Shown: positions 1 to 8,351, counted from the stretch's first letter. The stretch: DNA of 56,320 nucleotides from an uncultured Gammaproteobacteria bacterium (GCA_947259395.1 CAMYMN010000010.1:1-56320), one strand, 5' to 3'. The notes: generated by a model from the sequence alone, not told the origin. A program made the numbers and translations.

Positions 1-43
1 AAAATTCGATCGCGTCGACACGACGCGGCGCCACAGCCGACAT
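1..43 (-). CDS. 5' end of an unidentified gene running off the left edge
   Basis: A minus-strand start is supported by a strong ribosome binding site (the GGGAGG complement at about 53-58) nine bases before an ATG at 43. Fourteen open codons follow (MSAVAPRRVDAIEF) up to the window edge. A second ATG at 48 in another frame is also open, but it sits only four bases from the ribosome binding site, so 43 is preferred. Too little is visible to name a family. Confidence 0.35.
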   Translation of the reverse strand, partial: MSAVAPRRVDAIEF

Positions 44-48
44 TCCAT

Positions 49-400
49 ATCGCCTCCCTAGTTTGCGTATCCATTCGACAAACCCGGCAAATCCCAACCG
101 TCTTATGAATCGCTGCTAGCGATGGCCCCAACCTACATGTCACTCCCACACCACACCACGACGATTCACCGGTGCAACCATGTTAATCAAGATATGAAAA
201 CGATTTCTTCACCCAAATGAGTGATATTTCTTCGCAAGAAATACTGGAATATCAACCGCGCTTTGTCCCCGCGCGCCTGCCGACGACGTCCCTAACTGTA
301 TGATTAAAATTGTTTTTTACGCTGACGACAACAGATAAACCGCGCACGCGAGGAACAAACCGGAACATCTTTTTACGCAAAAAAGGGAGCGGCTCGTGCG
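49..400. other. Intergenic region, AT-rich, with a short perfect hairpin
   Basis: No convincing gene is seen in this stretch. It is richer in A and T than its neighbours. It holds a perfect 8-bp stem with a three-base loop at 225-243 (TATTTCTT, CGC, AAGAAATA). A weak T-rich/A-rich pair at about 369-387 lies just past the end of the DUF192 gene. Either could be a transcription end or an operator, but neither has the GC-rich stem of a good intrinsic terminator. Confidence 0.4.
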
Positions 401-924
401 CTAGCGGATAGTGAAATCGATGCGCGCCTCGCCGGCGGTCACACCGAGGGCCGCAAACAGGCCGGCGCGGGTCTCCAGGGCGGCAGTGATGGGCGCCGCC
501 GGGCGGTAGTAGCGGTTGGCTTGGTGATCGGATAGCTCTGAATACACCGCCATGTGTTGGATGTCGACGATCCGGCCATCGGCGTCGATGAAACCGATGT
601 CCAACGGGACGGGACATGCACGTTGAGCATGTGGAACGCGACTTGAGTAGGCCGTTGAAACAGAAACAGGATCGGCGTCTCGTTCACGGTCCCGCGACAG
701 ATGTGCTGAAAGCCCGCGGCGCGTTCGCGTCCATCGTCTGCGACTTTTACTGACACTTGTACTGCTGTGCCGTCGTCCCGGGTAAGGGTGACGTCCTGTG
801 CTTGCATGGCCTCCCATGCGGGGGTGGTCGGCACGCACGCACCAGGCACGGCGGCCGGCCACGGTGCTGCAAACAAGATCGCCGCGAGCACCGTCATCCA
901 CCACAGCAAGGGATTGGCTCTCAT
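401..924 (-). pseudogene. DUF192 family exported protein, frameshifted by a 5-bp tandem duplication
   Basis: The N-terminal frame starts at 924 with a hydrophobic signal peptide and continues through FQHICRGTV and the family motif AFHMLNVHVP. The other half of the motif, PLDIGFIDADGRIVDIQHM, and the normal C-terminus lie in a different frame ending at 401. At the junction (606-615) the bases GGGAC occur twice in tandem. Removing one copy restores FHMLNVHVPLDIGFID, which has the exact spacing expected of DUF192 proteins. These are small periplasmic proteins of poorly known function. The start codon overlaps the stop of the upstream oxidoreductase (ATGA), so the two are translationally coupled. 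The break could be a real mutation or an assembly error. Confidence 0.8.
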
Positions 925-1814
925 ATCAAACAGGCGTCGATCTTGGCTTTAACCTGTTCCGCAACCCTTAGTGCCTTGAGCCCGTCGTGCCCGTTCACCA
1001 GCGGTTGGGTGTTGTTACGGATAACCCGCACGAAGTGCTCGAGTTCCGCGTCCAAAGGCAAACGTGGCGCAACCTGTATGATCTCGGTTTCCAGGCCGGG
1101 GAATTTCTGTCCCGGCCGGGGTTCGGTCTTGCTTACCACCTCGATCTGTTGATCGATGTAGTTCAAGGCCTGATAACTGTTGACGTTGGCCACCGCATTA
1201 TTTTCAAACTCCAGCCGTGCGTTGGCGATGTCAACGTGATCGGTCACCACCGGCGATCCGACCGCAGAGACATAGGTCAATTCCGCCTTCACCAGAAACA
1301 ACACGATGTCGATGTCATGGATCATCAGGTCGGTCACCACGTCGACGTCGGTGGCGCGGTCGACAAATGTGCCAAGCCGGTGCACTTCGATGAATCTCGG
1401 CTCCGATACGCGGTCGGCAAGCGCCATAATGCCGGCGTTGAAACGTTCCAGGTGACCGATCAACAACGCCACACCGGCGTGGTCGGCATGTTCCACGATT
1501 ACCTGGGCCTCGGTCACCGTAGGCGCGATCGGCTTCTCGAGCAGTACGTGTTTTCCGGCCTCGATATACGGCAACGCGACCTCCTTGTGCGCGCTGGTCG
1601 GCACCGCGATGCTAACCGCGTCGACCTGATCGATGAGGGCGTAGGGATCGGTATGACCGGCGCACTGATACTGCCCGCTGATCTCACCGGCGGTGCGCGC
1701 ATTGATGTCGGCGACGCCAACCAGCTCTACATCCGGCATGCCGGCATAGATCTTGGCGTGGATTCGACCCAGGTAGCCGACTCCGATGACCCCTATTCGC
1801 AGCGCATCTGACAT
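921..1814 (-). CDS. Gfo/Idh/MocA family NAD(P)-dependent oxidoreductase
   Basis: This 297-residue protein starts with a Rossmann dinucleotide-binding motif (GVIGVGYLGRIHA, about residues 8-20). It carries the family's LLEKPIAP motif near residue 94, whose lysine and proline line the nicotinamide site. The C-terminal half has the usual alpha/beta substrate domain, including a conserved LMIHDIDIVLFL stretch. Family members oxidise or reduce sugar or inositol rings. Several close relatives act on UDP-N-acetylglucosamine in cell-envelope pathways, but the substrate cannot be read from the sequence. The stop codon overlaps the start of the broken DUF192 gene, so the two formed a transcription unit. 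Confidence 0.85.
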   Translation of the reverse strand: MSDALRIGVIGVGYLGRIHAKIYAGMPDVELVGVADINARTAGEISGQYQCAGHTDPYALIDQVDAVSIAVPTSAHKEVALPYIEAGKHVLLEKPIAPTVTEAQVIVEHADHAGVALLIGHLERFNAGIMALADRVSEPRFIEVHRLGTFVDRATDVDVVTDLMIHDIDIVLFLVKAELTYVSAVGSPVVTDHVDIANARLEFENNAVANVNSYQALNYIDQQIEVVSKTEPRPGQKFPGLETEIIQVAPRLPLDAELEHFVRVIRNNTQPLVNGHDGLKALRVAEQVKAKIDACLI

Positions 1815-2004
1815 GGGAAGCGGTTCTTCAGCCCCAAGGCATTGAGTTGTTCGACGCGGATCGCGGTGACGATCGATTTTTCGCTGGCCCCATTATAAAG
1901 GACAATGCGCCGCCGGTATCTTTCGCATGTGGAATGAGTCGCGGGTCGATTCCAGGTAGACTCTTCGGCGTTGCGAGCCATGGTAAGGAACCCCATATGT
2001 CTGC

Positions 2005-2844
2005 ATGATTGCACACACTGACAAATCAGTGCTGGTTACCGGCTGCTCGTCGGGAATCGGCCGCTGTATCGCCTTGGGCCTTGCGAACCGGGGGTACCGG
2101 GTTTTCGCTACCGTACGCCAACACAAGGACATCGAGGCGCTAACCCGGGACGGTGTGGAGAGCCTGCAGCTCGATCTCAGCGCCTCGGCATCCATCGATG
2201 AGGCGGTGGCCGAGGTCCTGCGGCGCACCGGCGGCCGGCTGTACGCATTGATCAACAACGGCGCCTACGGCCAGCACGGGGCGGTGGAGGACCTGTCGCG
2301 GGACGTGCTGCGCGCCCAATTTGAGGCCAACCTGTTCGGCACCCACGAGTTGACCACGCGGCTCATCCCGGTGTTTCGCCGGCAGGGTGCGGGCCGCATT
2401 GTGCAAATCAGTTCGATCCTGGGCTTGGTGTGCCTCACCTACCGGGGCGCGTACAACGCGTCAAAATATGCCCTCGAGGCGCTGTCAGACACCATGCGGC
2501 TCGAACTTCAAGGCACCGGCATCTTCGTGTCCCTGATCGAGCCTGGGCCCATTGAAAGCCGGTTCCGGGCCAACGCGTACCGCTATTACCTGGCCAATAT
2601 CGATCGTGAACACAGCGCCCACCGGGAGTCCTACCGAAACGTCGAACGCCGTCTGGCGAGCGACCAGGACGTGTCATTCACCCTGCCCGCCGCCGCGGTG
2701 CTCGACAAAGCGATTCACGCCTTGGAGAGCGCCAATCCGCGCATACGCTATCTGGTGACCGTGCCCGCCCACGGGCTGGCACGCTTGAAGCGGTGGCTCC
2801 CGGACCGCTGGATGGACCGATTCATCCGCCGATTCGCCGGCTAG
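2005..2844 (+). CDS. Short-chain dehydrogenase/reductase (SDR family)
   Basis: This 279-residue classical SDR has the cofactor motif TGCSSGIG (residues 13-20), an NNGAYG motif near residue 90, a catalytic serine in QISSILG and the YNASK catalytic pair near residue 152. It is slightly longer than the 250-residue norm because of a basic C-terminal tail (LKRWLPDRWMDRF), as in SDRs annotated as acting on lipids or steroids. It is transcribed divergently from the Gfo/Idh/MocA gene with about 190 bases between them, and has no obvious operon partner. The substrate is unknown. Confidence 0.85.
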   Translation: MIAHTDKSVLVTGCSSGIGRCIALGLANRGYRVFATVRQHKDIEALTRDGVESLQLDLSASASIDEAVAEVLRRTGGRLYALINNGAYGQHGAVEDLSRDVLRAQFEANLFGTHELTTRLIPVFRRQGAGRIVQISSILGLVCLTYRGAYNASKYALEALSDTMRLELQGTGIFVSLIEPGPIESRFRANAYRYYLANIDREHSAHRESYRNVERRLASDQDVSFTLPAAAVLDKAIHALESANPRIRYLVTVPAHGLARLKRWLPDRWMDRFIRRFAG

Positions 2845-2911
2845 GACTGTCAACCAGCCCCAGTGATGGACCGTTTTTATAAGCAGTTAAACGGGCTTTC
2901 ACCAAGCGGCG

Positions 2912-3235
2912 ATGGACGGCTTGATAATGAATTGCAGCAGGACACTAATCGTGGCGGCGCTAACCGCACTGCTAACGCTGGGTGTATCACCGCCGGCCGC
3001 CACCAGTGGCGACATCGGGTTCGGAATCCATTTCGGCCAGCGGCATCACCATCACTACCGGCCGCATAAGCACTACCGCCGGCACCCCTACCCCCGCTAT
3101 TACCGGCATGATTATTACTATCAGCCTTGGCCGTACCATGAACCCATCGATCCAAGGGCCCATCGCCCGTGCCGGAGATTCAGGGAATGTCATTTCCGGC
3201 ACGGACATCGGTACTGCCGTTGGGTCTATTATTGA
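2912..3235 (+). CDS. Small exported His/Tyr/Arg-rich protein
   Basis: The 107-residue reading frame starts with MDGLIMNCSRTLIV followed by a hydrophobic segment and an Ala-rich cleavage region near residue 31, which reads as a Sec signal peptide. The mature part is very rich in His, Tyr, Arg and Pro (HHHHYRPHKHYRRHPYPRYY) and holds two cysteines near the end. Such composition is common in small periplasmic proteins and would suit metal binding, but no family was recognised. A second ATG at 2927 is an equally plausible start. It lies upstream of a decayed sigma-factor/DUF3106 locus on the same strand. Confidence 0.5.
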   Translation: MDGLIMNCSRTLIVAALTALLTLGVSPPAATSGDIGFGIHFGQRHHHHYRPHKHYRRHPYPRYYRHDYYYQPWPYHEPIDPRAHRPCRRFRECHFRHGHRYCRWVYY

Positions 3236-3316
3236 TACCGCGGTTGGCATCGGTAATCACCCGCTTGCCTGAGTGAATGGAATCGGTCAGCATTACATGG
3301 GAGGTGAAAAGGCGAT

Positions 3317-3690
3317 ATGGGGATCATGGCAACACACCATCGACCGGCAGGCTTAATTTTAGTGACAGGCGCAGATCACGGCCGATCAACCGAGCGGGAT
3401 GTGCCCGCCACCGGCGTTCGCAGACCGCCGGCCGCCACCGGCACCGACGGCGGTCTGGATGCGTTCCTGGCGAGCGTCGAACGCAAGGCGTATCACATTG
3501 GCTATCACGCGCTGCGTGACGAGCAAGCGGCGCTTGATGTGGTGCAAGACAGCATGCTCAAACTGTTTGAAAAATACGCACAGCGCCCCAGCCACGAGTG
3601 GCCGGCATTATTCTCCACCATTCTTCACCACAGCATTACCGATACGTATCGCTGGAAGCAGCTGCGCGAGGCCGGCGGCAAGGATTACCG
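3317..3690 (+). pseudogene. RNA polymerase sigma-70 family factor, N-terminal fragment only
   Basis: A good ribosome binding site (GGAGGTG at about 3300-3306) precedes the ATG at 3317. After a variable leader the frame contains a sigma region 2 (GLDAFLASVERKAYHIGYHA, DVVQDSMLKLFEKYAQ, WPALFSTILHHSITDTYR). Just after KQLREAGGK the sigma sequence stops, and the frame runs on as low-complexity Gly/Arg sequence to 4036 with no region 4. The downstream DNA in another frame encodes a DUF3106 protein. The gene therefore appears fused by an internal deletion that removed region 4. A factor without region 4 could not recognise a -35 element normally. Confidence 0.65.
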
Positions 3691-4040
3691 CCGCCGCGGC
3701 CGTGGTGGCGGTCCTGGTGTGGGCCACCGTGGAGCAGGCGGCGGCGGACAAAAACCGGCGACCCCAGGACCGGCCACCCATATGGAACGAGCTCGGCCCC
3801 AACGAGCGCGGTTTCCTGGAACATCACTCCGAACGCTGGCATACCTACCCGCCGTCGGTTCGCCAGCGCTTGCGCGGCCAGGCACGGCGATTAATGGAGA
3901 TGGATGCGGAACAACTGGAGCGGCTGCGGCAACAACGGCGCACCTTCCGGCGGCTCCCGCCGCAACGTCAGCAAACGTTGTGCCAGCAGTTCAAGCAGGA
4001 ACGTGGGTATCTCCCGCCGCACTGTTTTCCCGGTAGATAA
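3684..4040 (+). pseudogene. DUF3106 family exported protein, start missing
   Basis: In the +1 frame relative to the sigma fragment, an Ala/Val-rich hydrophobic segment (AAAAVVAVLVWATVEQAAA) reads like a signal peptide. It is followed by a DUF3106-like body (WNELGPNERGFLEHHSERW, LPPQRQQTLCQQFKQERGYL). No ATG, GTG or TTG with a ribosome binding site is visible just before the signal peptide, so the original start was probably lost in the deletion that also truncated the sigma gene. In related bacteria a sigma factor, a small membrane protein and a DUF3106 protein often form one operon; here the middle gene is absent. Expression by ribosomal frameshifting cannot be excluded but nothing supports it. 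Confidence 0.55.
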
Positions 4041-4103
4041 ACCAGAATAAGCGCAAAGGGTATTCACCTCATTGATCCACGGGCCGGTGTGGCGCCGACG
4101 GGC

Positions 4104-4376
4104 TAACGCGCATTTCTCACCAGGATCCCGGATGCTGGCGCAGGACTCGCGCAGCTGGGCGCCGAGCCTGGAGCGAGACCCATAGCGGGCTATAATGGGT
4201 CGAGTGAAGGCCAAGCGCAGGTGTGCGAGAACCAGCCAGGGCCGGGATAGCCCCGCGACTATTCTCCCTAAAGAACCTGGAGACTCGTATGTTGCCGTTT
4301 CATCGACGTGACATTGCGGAGCTGTTAGCTGGGTTCCGTGAATAGTCGCGGGGCGCCTGGTGAGAAATGCGGGTTA
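4104..4376. mobile_element. Small element with 21-bp imperfect terminal inverted repeats and a nested inverted repeat
   Basis: The sequence at 4104-4124 (TAACGCGCATTTCTCACCAGG) returns inverted at 4356-4376 with one mismatch. A second, perfect 15-bp inverted pair lies inside: GCCCCGCGACTATTC at 4250-4264 and its complement at 4340-4354, directly abutting the right outer repeat. A TATAAT hexamer occurs at 4191-4196. A tiny open frame with a GGAG site (4289-4345, MLPFHRRDIAELLAGFRE) ends within the inner right arm. No transposase is present. The layout fits a miniature inverted-repeat element or a deleted insertion sequence. The right end is read through as the C-terminus of the DUF1015 gene. 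Confidence 0.55.
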
Positions 4377-5593
4377 AGCATATGGCTCACCAACCCGTCC
4401 GCCAGTTTGGGTTCGAACCAGGTGGATTTCGGCGGCATGATCTCACCGGCATCGGCGACCGCGATGAGTGCCGATAACGGCGTCGGGTGGACCGAAAACG
4501 CCACCGCCATCTCGCCGCTATCGACGCGTCGTTGCAGCTCAGCGAGCCCTCTCACACCGCCCACAAACTCGATGCGCGGGTCGCGCCGTACGTCCTCGAT
4601 ACCGAGCAGCGGCTGAATCAGGTGATCACTCAATATACTGATATCCAAACGCCGGAACGCATCGTCTTCGTGTAGCCATTCGTCGGCTGCGCGCAGGTGA
4701 TACCAACGCCCGGCTATGTACATACCGAACTCCCCTATTGTGGCCGGGCGCACCGGCTGATCCTGTTCGCTGAGCGAGAACCGCTGCGCGACGTGCTCGA
4801 CAAACACCTGCGGCAACAACCCGTTCAAGTCCTTTATCAAGCGGTTGTAGTCCAATATCTGTGTCTCGGATGCCGGGAACAACACCGCAAGAAAATAGTT
4901 AGCGGCCTCGTCCTTGTGGTCGCGGCGCGCCGCGACTCGTGCCGCCGCCGCCGAACGATGGTGGCCATCGGCGATATAAAAGGCCGGCATGCGCGCGAAG
5001 GCCCGACTCACCGCGGTCATGGTCTCGGCATCGTCCACGACCCACAAAGTGTGTTGCACGTCATTGAGGACTAGGGCATCGTAGACCGGCGCCGCTTCGC
5101 TTTGCGTCGCGATGAGTTGCTGTGCGTGTCGATCATCCGGATAGACCAGCAGCACGGGACCGGTCTGGGCGTTGAGCGCTTCCATGTGATGAACCCGGTC
5201 GTCCTCCTTATCGGGTCGGGTCAACTCGTGCTTGCGAATGTGATCGGCCTCGTAGTCCGCCACCGAAACGGTGACTACGATCCCAGTCTGCACGTGGTCG
5301 GAGCGCTGTAAACGGTAGAGATAAAAACACGGTATTGCATCCTGACGCAGCAGGCCGTCGCGAATCAATCGTTGGAAGTTCTCCGCACCTTTGGCGTAGA
5401 CCATGGGGTCGTAGGCCGACACGTCCGCGGGCAGATCGATTTCCGGTTTTGAGACGTGAAGAAAATTGTCCGGCGCATCCGCCGCCAACCCACGCGCCTC
5501 GTTTGTCGTCAACACATCGTAAGGCGGCGCGATGATTTTTTGCGCGGATTCAGCTGCAGGCCGCAGACCACGAAAAGGCCTGATTAAGGGCAT
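4325..5593 (-). CDS. DUF1015 family protein with a C-terminus encoded by an inverted-repeat element
   Basis: The start is placed at the ATG at 5593, which gives the conserved opening MPLIRPFRGLRP followed by IIAPPYDVL. The longer upstream frame has no family character. The 422-residue protein has the family's core motifs, including YIADGHHRSAAAARVAA (about residues 200-216) and MPPKSTWFEPKL near the end. DUF1015 proteins are cytoplasmic and of unknown biochemical role. After FEPKLADGLVSHM the last roughly 17 residues (LNPHFSPGAPRLFTEPS) come from the element's right end, so an insertion has replaced the native tail. The core is intact, so the protein may still work. Confidence 0.8.
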   Translation of the reverse strand: MPLIRPFRGLRPAAESAQKIIAPPYDVLTTNEARGLAADAPDNFLHVSKPEIDLPADVSAYDPMVYAKGAENFQRLIRDGLLRQDAIPCFYLYRLQRSDHVQTGIVVTVSVADYEADHIRKHELTRPDKEDDRVHHMEALNAQTGPVLLVYPDDRHAQQLIATQSEAAPVYDALVLNDVQHTLWVVDDAETMTAVSRAFARMPAFYIADGHHRSAAAARVAARRDHKDEAANYFLAVLFPASETQILDYNRLIKDLNGLLPQVFVEHVAQRFSLSEQDQPVRPATIGEFGMYIAGRWYHLRAADEWLHEDDAFRRLDISILSDHLIQPLLGIEDVRRDPRIEFVGGVRGLAELQRRVDSGEMAVAFSVHPTPLSALIAVADAGEIMPPKSTWFEPKLADGLVSHMLNPHFSPGAPRLFTEPS

Positions 5594-5748
5594 CGATGAT
5601 TCATTTTGGTATTGATGAAGCGCGCCATTCAATACAACAAACGCGCCGCCGTCAAATCTAACGAACGAAGCTGCGTACGCGAGGATTTTGTGAGCACTTA
5701 TGCTATGTTTGCAGAACCGATTCGAACTCAACGCACAAAAGAACGATC

Positions 5749-6786
5749 ATGCACAACGCGATTGTCATCGTTGCTTGCCTCGCTGGGCTGATATTCGCGC
5801 ATCCCGCGGTATCCGGCGAGTGGCGGACGAAGCTTCAAACCGGCCCCAAGATGACCGTTGGCTTGAAAGTCTGGGATTCCCAAGGTGAAATGACTTGGAG
5901 CCACAACGCCTCACCCCAGGATCTCATACTTGGCGACCCCACTTCACGGCTCACTTATCAGGATATCGATAGTACCGTGGCGGAGATCACCGGTCATATC
6001 GAACTACCGCAAAGATTTTATCTGGAGTTGGTGTGGGGTTCAGGAAACATCGACGAGGGCTCGCTGGTGGACGAAGATTTTCTGAGTGCGTTCGGCGCTC
6101 AGTTTTTTGCAACCACTCAATCCGGTGAGCATTTGTTCTCACAGACCGTGAGCCACGTAAACGATAACGATCTACATTATTACAGCTTCAAGCTGGGCCG
6201 TAACGTGTTCAACCGCCAAGACACAAGGGGCGGTGTCGGCTTGTTCGGTCAGCTGCAGTTCTGGTCCGAGCAAACTCGAGCGGTGGGAATTCGACAAACG
6301 GTGTGCACATCTCCTAATGTCTTATGTGCGCCTGCGGGATTCGCAGGCTTTACCAATACCACTGTGATTGAAAACGATGTCGATTGGCGCTCGCTGTTTA
6401 TCGGTGTTGATGGGTATTATCATCTCAGCAACAAGTTCACCGTCTCCGGCACACTCGCTTACTCACCGTTGACCAAGGTGGAGAATGAGGATACTCACTT
6501 TTTGCGCGCTGATCTCGCTCAAAAGCCGAGTTTTAAACTAGACGGTGAGGGCGACACAATCAACGCGGAAGTGAATCTCAGTTATCACTTCACGCCCAAC
6601 CTTGCCGGGCATGCCGGGCTTCGCTACTGGAAAGCCAAGATTGAAAACGAGACAGCCGGCTGGTCGGTGTTTCCCGCTGGCGGTGGCCAGGAGTTTGCCG
6701 ACCTCAACGAGTTTGAAAGCGAACGCAAGGGCGTCACCCTCGGCGCGTCCTACACCTTCGGTGGTCAGCAGAAACGCGATAAGTAG
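5749..6786 (+). CDS. Outer-membrane beta-barrel protein
   Basis: The 345-residue protein begins with a signal peptide (MHNAIVIVACLAGLIFAHPAVSG). The body is rich in alternating hydrophobic and polar residues typical of barrel strands (RFYLELVWGSGN, HYYSFKLGRNVF, FTVSGTLAYSPL, EVNLSYHFTPNLAGHAGLRY). The C-terminal strand ends in VTLGASYTFGG, close to the usual aromatic-terminated last strand. It resembles the omptin-like or Protochlamydia-type outer-membrane proteins, but I see no clear protease catalytic residues. It is a monocistronic gene divergent from DUF1015 and convergent with htpX. Function is unknown beyond outer-membrane location. Confidence 0.65.
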   Translation: MHNAIVIVACLAGLIFAHPAVSGEWRTKLQTGPKMTVGLKVWDSQGEMTWSHNASPQDLILGDPTSRLTYQDIDSTVAEITGHIELPQRFYLELVWGSGNIDEGSLVDEDFLSAFGAQFFATTQSGEHLFSQTVSHVNDNDLHYYSFKLGRNVFNRQDTRGGVGLFGQLQFWSEQTRAVGIRQTVCTSPNVLCAPAGFAGFTNTTVIENDVDWRSLFIGVDGYYHLSNKFTVSGTLAYSPLTKVENEDTHFLRADLAQKPSFKLDGEGDTINAEVNLSYHFTPNLAGHAGLRYWKAKIENETAGWSVFPAGGGQEFADLNEFESERKGVTLGASYTFGGQQKRDK

Positions 6787-6803
6787 CCCTTCGGGCTTGT
6801 TCT
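6784..6803 (+). terminator. Possible weak intrinsic terminator between convergent genes
   Basis: A short stem AGCCC-TTC-GGGCT followed by TGTTCT lies at the end of the barrel-protein gene and before the stop of htpX on the other strand. The stem is only five base pairs and the T-run is interrupted, so termination may be inefficient. Confidence 0.3.
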
Positions 6804-6836
6804 ATCGCCGCCGGGAGGGAATTCGCAGCGAGCGTT

Positions 6837-7712
6837 TCAGTTCGCCGCGCGCAACGCTGAAATACGCTCATCCAAGGGCGGATGCGAGCTGAACAGGCGC
6901 TTGAAGCCTTGCTTCATGCCGCCGGAGATGCCAAAAGCGGCCAGCTGATCCGGTAGCGGAGGTTCGTGGACCTGCTTGAGCCGCTCCAGGGCGCCGATCA
7001 TGCTCTCTCGGCTGGCCAGCTTGGCACCGCCGGCGTCGGCACGGAACTCCCGTTGGCGGCTGAACCACATGACGATGGTGGAGGCGAGTATACCGAGTAC
7101 CACCTGGGCGACGATGCTGGTGATCCAGAAGCCAGGACCGTGTCCACGTTCGTTGCGGAACACGACGCGATCCACGATCTGACCGATGATCCGCGACAGG
7201 AAGAAGACGAACGTATTCACCACACCTTGAATCAGCGCCAGGGTCACCATATCGCCGTTGGCGACGTGTGAGATTTCATGACCCAGCACCGCCTCCGCCT
7301 CCTCTCGGCTCATCGACTGCAACAATCCGGTGCTCACCGCCACCAAGGCGTCGTTCCGCTTGGCGCCGGTGGCGAAGGCGTTGACTTGGGGTGAGTCGAA
7401 GATCGCCACCTCCGGCATACCGATCTCCGCGGCCTCCGCCTGCCGTCTGACGGTGTCCACCAGCCAGGTTTCGGTAGCATTGGCGGGTTGTTCGATCACC
7501 TGGGCGCCCATCATCCGTTTCGCGCTCATCTTCGACATTAGCAACGAGATGAATGAACCGCCCATGCCGAGTATGGCGGAAAATATGAGCAATGACTGAT
7601 AATTCAGCCCGCCCTGGTTGAGATAAGGCTCCACGCCCAGGACCTTGATCGCGATGCTCAACACCAACAGAATCGCGATATTGGTGGTAATAAATAGAAA
7701 GATACGTTTCAT
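6837..7712 (-). CDS. htpX: Membrane zinc metalloprotease HtpX
   Basis: The 291-residue length and architecture match HtpX, an inner-membrane M48 protease that degrades misfolded membrane proteins with FtsH. Two N-terminal membrane helices (residues about 4-23 and 40-60) are followed by the catalytic HEISH motif (residues 145-149). Two more helices come after it ([15 protein letters not shown] and [16 protein letters not shown]), and then the third zinc ligand region ([13 protein letters not shown]). The C-terminal [12 protein letters not shown] motif is also typical. It is a single gene, convergent with the barrel-protein gene. Heat or CpxR control is known for the family, but no operator was identified here. 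Confidence 0.95.
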   Translation of the reverse strand: MKRIFLFITTNIAILLVLSIAIKVLGVEPYLNQGGLNYQSLLIFSAILGMGGSFISLLMSKMSAKRMMGAQVIEQPANATETWLVDTVRRQAEAAEIGMPEVAIFDSPQVNAFATGAKRNDALVAVSTGLLQSMSREEAEAVLGHEISHVANGDMVTLALIQGVVNTFVFFLSRIIGQIVDRVVFRNERGHGPGFWITSIVAQVVLGILASTIVMWFSRQREFRADAGGAKLASRESMIGALERLKQVHEPPLPDQLAAFGISGGMKQGFKRLFSSHPPLDERISALRAAN

Positions 7713-7805
7713 AGCGGCTCACCGACACTTAAGCGACAGGCATAATATGTGTATAAAGGTCGATTAGTTCAAGGTGAGTTACAAAAGTTTTAGGAATTCG
7801 GCGCC

Positions 7806-8351
7806 GTGAAAGACAAGATCGAGCAGATCCGCCAGGTCCATGCCCAGTTCATCCACGGGGTGGTGGGGGCGGTGCACAATCCCGATGACCGGCAAGAACT
7901 GGAACAAGCCCTGGCGGTGGCGGAGGAGAACGGCTGGACCGAGGCGGTACGCGCGGTGCGCCTGATCCTCGATGGACGCCGCGACACCGGTATCCTCGCC
8001 GCGCTCGACGCGGAGGATCACGCGATTGTCAGCGGGATTTTGGAGGGCCTGCAGAATCCCGCGACACTGCCGGACGTCAATGCCAAGGCGGACGGAACGT
8101 TTGCCGCGCCGGGGCTGGCGAGCATGATCACCATGGCCAGCCGTGGCAATGTGCAAGCACTGCAGGCTCTGGGCGTTATGGGCGAGCAAATGACTGCGTT
8201 CGGGGGCGAGATGGCGCACATCTCGGGGCACTTCCGGCAATTGCTCGACGGCGAGCGCGATGAAGACAAACTTACCGAGGGAATGAGCGCCAAGAGCCGA
8301 TCGCTAATGCTTTCGATCCTCGAAGAGCTGTCCAAATTAGACCATCACTGA
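7806..8351 (+). CDS. Conserved hypothetical protein
   Basis: A 181-residue soluble protein with no signal peptide or membrane segment, predicted mostly helical. The N-terminal half (RQVHAQFIHGVVGAVHNPDD, LEQALAVAEENGWTEAVRAV) and the C-terminal half (LQALGVMGEQMTAFGGEMAH, HFRQLLDGERDEDKLTEGMS, LMLSILEELSKL) look like a helical bundle, but no catalytic motif is seen. The frame has clear coding character and normal base use. It ends 28 bases before aguA on the same strand, so it may be the first gene of that operon. I did not recognise the family. Confidence 0.6.
   Translation: MKDKIEQIRQVHAQFIHGVVGAVHNPDDRQELEQALAVAEENGWTEAVRAVRLILDGRRDTGILAALDAEDHAIVSGILEGLQNPATLPDVNAKADGTFAAPGLASMITMASRGNVQALQALGVMGEQMTAFGGEMAHISGHFRQLLDGERDEDKLTEGMSAKSRSLMLSILEELSKLDHH

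Noticed and set aside
987-1811. Long plus-strand open frame over the Gfo/Idh/MocA gene
   Set aside because: Its translation is low in family-like motifs and is the mirror of a well-supported minus-strand gene, so it is a shadow.
4289-4345. Tiny frame MLPFHRRDIAELLAGFRE with a GGAG site
   Set aside because: It is only 18 codons and ends in an inverted-repeat arm. It may be a transposase remnant, but nothing shows it is translated.
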